Assembly: GCF_030944405.1 (NCBI RefSeq) | Contig: NZ_CP132339.1 | Coordinates: 4,588,001 to 4,652,000, forward strand | From: Janthinobacterium sp. J1-1 | GTDB lineage: Bacteria; Pseudomonadota; Gammaproteobacteria; Burkholderiales; Burkholderiaceae_D | Direction: 5' to 3' | DNA length: 64,000 nt | Shown: piece after piece, positions 61,427 to 64,000 of the stretch | Numbering within the stretch: position 1 is the first letter of the stretch | Layout of the letters: each line of letters starts with the position of its first letter | Notes under the pieces: model-generated | The model's input: only the letters and a program-made list of their open reading frames with translations | The model's database searches: none | What the model was told of the DNA's origin: nothing | Position numbers and translations under genes: made by a program

Positions 61427-62428
61427 ATGGCCACCATGGAAGATGTAGCGCGGGCGGCGGACGTATCGCTGTCGACCGTCTCGCACGTAGTCAACGGCAC
61501 CCGCAAGGTCAGCCCGAAAACCGTCGCCGCCGTCAACACGGCGATGCAGCAGATCGGCTATGTGCCGAACATGCTGGCGCGCGCCCTGGCTGGCTCGTCT
61601 TCCGGCACCATTGGCGTGGCCATCTCCGCGTTTACCAATCATTACTTCAGCGAAACCGTGCGCGCCATCGAGGCGGCCTGCACGCGCCATGGCCTGATGA
61701 TGCTGTTTTCCGATACCCATGACGACCCCGAGCAGGAACTCAAGGTGGTGCAGAACCTGCACCAGCGCCGGGTCGACGGCATCGTGCTGGCGCCGTCGGG
61801 CGATCCGCACAACCGCGCGCTGGACTATCTGAACAGCAACAAGATCGCCTCGGTGCTGGTCGACCGCATGTCGCCGCTGGCCTTCGACCAGGTCGGCGTG
61901 GAAAATATCGAAGCCACCTGCGAACTGGTCAGCCATCTGATCACCGTGCACGGCCACCGCCGCATCGGCTTTATCGCCGGCGCGCCCGGCCTGTCGACCA
62001 CCGACGAACGCATCGACGGTTATCGCCTGGCGCTGGCGCGCGCCGGCCTGCCGTTCGACCCGGCCCTGCTGCAATGGGGCCATTCCAATCTCGAGCGCAG
62101 CGGCGCGGCCACGCGCGAACTGCTGGCGCTGCCGCAGCGCCCGACGGCGATTGTCGCCGGCAATAACCTGATGACCATCGGCACCATGCATGCGCTGCGC
62201 GACGCCCATGTGGCCGTGCCGCAAGACGTGGCGCTGGCCGGCTTCGATGATTTCGACTGGGCCGATTACTTCAGCCCGCGCCTGACCGTGATGGCCCAGC
62301 CGCTGGAAGAGCTGGGCGCGATGGCGGTCGACCTGCTGATCGAGCGGCTGGCCCATCCACAACGTGCGCAATATGTGCAGCGCTTGTCGCCGGTGCTGCG
62401 CGTGCGCAACTCATGCGGCTGTTCCTGA
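61427..62428 (+). CDS. LacI family transcriptional regulator
   Basis: A 333-aa repressor with HTH in residues about 1-50 (DVARAADVSLSTVSHVVNGT, hinge NMLARALAGSSS) and a periplasmic-binding-like effector domain (TIGVAISAFTNHYFSETVRA; DDPEQELKVVQNLHQRRVDG; VALAGFDDFDWADYFSPRLT). Preceded by AGGAGA. Adjacent to xylulokinase (18-nt gap) and a likely transaldolase, so it probably responds to a pentose or pentitol. The Cys-rich end NSCGCS is unusual. Confidence 0.92.
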   Translation: MATMEDVARAADVSLSTVSHVVNGTRKVSPKTVAAVNTAMQQIGYVPNMLARALAGSSSGTIGVAISAFTNHYFSETVRAIEAACTRHGLMMLFSDTHDDPEQELKVVQNLHQRRVDGIVLAPSGDPHNRALDYLNSNKIASVLVDRMSPLAFDQVGVENIEATCELVSHLITVHGHRRIGFIAGAPGLSTTDERIDGYRLALARAGLPFDPALLQWGHSNLERSGAATRELLALPQRPTAIVAGNNLMTIGTMHALRDAHVAVPQDVALAGFDDFDWADYFSPRLTVMAQPLEELGAMAVDLLIERLAHPQRAQYVQRLSPVLRVRNSCGCS

Positions 62429-62446
62429 TTCCTTGACCTGAAGACC

Positions 62447-63940
62447 ATGACCAACAAAATTTCCCTCGGTATCGATCTCGGTACTTCCGAACTGAAAACC
62501 GTGCTGATGGACAGCCACGGCGCCATCCGCGGCCAGGCCTCGGTGCGGCTCGACGTGTCGCGCCCGCACCCGGGCTGGTCCGAACAGGCGCCGCAGGACT
62601 GGTGGGATGCCTGCGTGGCGGCGCTGGCGCAATTGCGCGCCGCCTGTCCTGACGAGTTTGCCGCAATTGCCTGCATCGGCCTGTCGGGCCAGATGCATGG
62701 CGCGGTGCTGCTCGACTGCGACAACGCCTGCATCCGGCCCGCCATCCTGTGGAACGACGCGCGCGCCCATGCCGAGGCGGCGCAACTGGCGCATGACTAC
62801 CCGGCCTTTGCTGAAGTCACCGGCAGCCTGGCGATGGCCGGCCTGACGGCGCCAAAACTGCTGTGGCTGCAAAAACACGAGCCGCAGGCGTTTGCCGTGA
62901 TCGACTGCGTGTTGTCGCCGAAAGACTATCTGCGCCTGCGTTTGACGGGACAGAAAATCACCGACATGTCCGATGCGGCCGGCACCTTGTGGCTGGACGA
63001 AGCGCGCCGCGCCTGGTTCGCGCCCATCGTCGAAGCGTGCGGCCTGCGCCTGGAGCAATTGCCTCCGCTGGTCGAAGGCGATGCCGCCACCGGCACCGTG
63101 CTGGCGACTATCGCCAAACGGCTGGGCTTGCCAGAGAACGTGGTGGTGGCCGGCGGCGGTGGCGATAACCCGGTCTCGGCCGTGGGCATCGGCGCCGTCC
63201 ATGCCGGCGACAGCTTTATTTCGCTGGGCACCAGCGCCGCCATCGTCTCGGTCACCGAGCAGCCGCTGGGTAATCCGAACGGCGGCGTGCACAGCTTTTG
63301 CCACGCCCTGCCCGGCCGCTGGTACGCCATGGGCGCCATCTTGTCGGGCGCCAGCTGCCTGCGCTGGGCCACGGGCGTGCTGAACCAGGCCGGCGAAGCG
63401 GCGCTGCTGGCGCTGGTCGAGGCCGATATTCCGTTAAGCCAGACCGTCACGCCCGGCGCGCCGCTGTTCCTGCCGTATTTGTCGGGCGAGCGCACGCCGC
63501 ACAACGATCCGCAAGTGCGCGGCGCGTTTTTGCAATTAGGCCATGATAGCAATCCGGCGCAGCTTGGCTATGCTGTACTGGAAGGGGTGGCGTTTGCCTT
63601 GCGCGACGCGATGGCGGCAGTCATCTCGACCGGCGCCACCGTGCCGCACTGCCTGCTGGTCGGCGGCGGCGCGCGCAGCCAGTACTGGGCGCAATTGCTG
63701 GCCAACGTGCTGGGCCGCGAAATGCGCACCCTGCACAACAGCGAATTGTCGGCCAGCATGGGTGCGGCCAAGCTGGGCTTTGCCGCCATCGGCCACACCG
63801 GCCTGCTGGCGACGGGACTGCCGATCAAGAACAGCTTCGCACCGGATGCCGCGCAACATGCCGCGCTCACCATCCGCTATAACAAATACCGCAGCCTTTT
63901 TCCTGCCGTTCAGGCCCTGCATCAACTGTCGTCTACCTAA
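62447..63940 (+). CDS. xylB: Xylulokinase
   Basis: A 497-aa FGGY-family carbohydrate kinase: ISLGIDLGTSELKTVLMD (phosphate 1), SGQMHGAVLLD, AILWNDARAHAEAA and the C-terminal FGGY region (LPHCLLVGGGARSQYW...LGREMRTLHNSELSASMGAA). The GQMHG motif and SAAIVSV segment fit XylB rather than glycerol kinase. Phosphorylates D-xylulose to xylulose-5-phosphate; no xylose isomerase is in the window, so the sugar could enter from a pentitol. Confidence 0.92.
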   Translation: MTNKISLGIDLGTSELKTVLMDSHGAIRGQASVRLDVSRPHPGWSEQAPQDWWDACVAALAQLRAACPDEFAAIACIGLSGQMHGAVLLDCDNACIRPAILWNDARAHAEAAQLAHDYPAFAEVTGSLAMAGLTAPKLLWLQKHEPQAFAVIDCVLSPKDYLRLRLTGQKITDMSDAAGTLWLDEARRAWFAPIVEACGLRLEQLPPLVEGDAATGTVLATIAKRLGLPENVVVAGGGGDNPVSAVGIGAVHAGDSFISLGTSAAIVSVTEQPLGNPNGGVHSFCHALPGRWYAMGAILSGASCLRWATGVLNQAGEAALLALVEADIPLSQTVTPGAPLFLPYLSGERTPHNDPQVRGAFLQLGHDSNPAQLGYAVLEGVAFALRDAMAAVISTGATVPHCLLVGGGARSQYWAQLLANVLGREMRTLHNSELSASMGAAKLGFAAIGHTGLLATGLPIKNSFAPDAAQHAALTIRYNKYRSLFPAVQALHQLSST

Positions 63941-63952
63941 GGACAAGTCACG

Positions 63953-64000
63953 ATGAATCAACTGCAACAACTGAAGCAAGCGAGCACCGTCGTCGCCGAC
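63953..64000 (+). CDS. Probable transaldolase, start only (cut by window end)
   Basis: Only 16 residues are visible (MNQLQQLKQASTVVAD), preceded by AAGGACAAG. The pattern L.Q.TVVAD matches the conserved transaldolase N-terminus (in E. coli TalB, LRQYTTVVADTGD). A transaldolase after xylulokinase makes metabolic sense, feeding the non-oxidative pentose phosphate pathway. Identification rests on very few residues. Confidence 0.5.
   Translation, partial: MNQLQQLKQASTVVAD

Noticed and set aside
1-64000. tRNA, rRNA and riboswitches looked for by eye
   Set aside because: No cloverleaf with a recognisable T-arm, no rRNA-like stretch and no known riboswitch core were noticed; a covariance-model scan would be needed to exclude small RNAs.

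Overview
The window looks like chromosome from a high-GC betaproteobacterium, most likely Oxalobacteraceae (Janthinobacterium/Duganella/Massilia type). This is inferred from gene content and protein flavour: cyo quinol oxidase with RegBA, MnmH/SelD with a PhnD-like transporter, abundant hybrid kinases, and dispersed 'GTAGGTCGGATTAG' repeats. Coding is dense, often with 1-17 nt overlaps, and I saw no tRNA, rRNA or CRISPR.

Layout. 1-3.0 kb: a serine hydrolase cut by the window edge, then small genes of immunity-protein character with an AT-richer member. 3.2-3.95 kb: a repeat-containing KGG-like stress protein and a DUF3297 gene, each with a strong terminator. 4.0-7.8 kb (minus): the most unusual locus, a three-gene unit made of a 675-aa VioB-like ferritin-fold protein with ten cysteines clustered near its C-terminus, an MNIO (DUF692) enzyme, and its DUF2063 partner. 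8.5-11.5 kb: glutaminyl cyclotransferase, then a LysR regulator divergent from cidAB. 11.5-17.1 kb: a selenium block (mnmH, selD and a putative selenate ABC transporter with two permeases), interrupted by a REP/BIME-like repeat. 17.15-18.5 kb: an AT-rich insert with a small lipoprotein and a decayed IS66 transposase. 18.5-20.5 kb: small uncharacterised genes and a GNAT. 20.6-27.4 kb (minus): cyoABCD-SURF1-regB-regA in one tightly overlapping run.

27.6-29.5 kb: MHS-type symporter and Hsp20. 29.9-40.5 kb: a signalling block with a CHASE3 hybrid kinase, CheR, a REC-kinase and two convergent paralogous GAF/PAS hybrid kinases sharing a CTAG stop. 40.6-42.9 kb: alpha/beta hydrolase, two DUF genes, a structured repeat and an AHSA1-like protein. 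43.0-47.6 kb: a MarR-controlled EmrB/OprM/EmrA-type tripartite efflux operon. 47.7-49.9 kb: a stand-alone EF-G whose stop codon lies in a second REP-like element. 50.1-54.6 kb: PldA, small proteins, a PRMT-like methyltransferase, a secreted ankyrin protein and TatD. 54.7-61.2 kb: second copy of the structured repeat, GNAT, holB-tmk-mltG, ygfZ, DUF4936, NRDE protein and a periplasmic binding-like protein. 61.3-64 kb: a LacI regulator, xylulokinase and the first codons of a probable transaldolase.

The strongest candidate for something undescribed is the ferritin-like/MNIO/DUF2063 unit. MNIO-DUF2063 pairs are known to modify cysteines in small bufferin/HvfA-type precursors. Here the only adjacent cysteine-rich partner is embedded in a large ferritin-fold protein that is translationally coupled to the enzyme, suggesting a modified metalloprotein rather than a peptide product.
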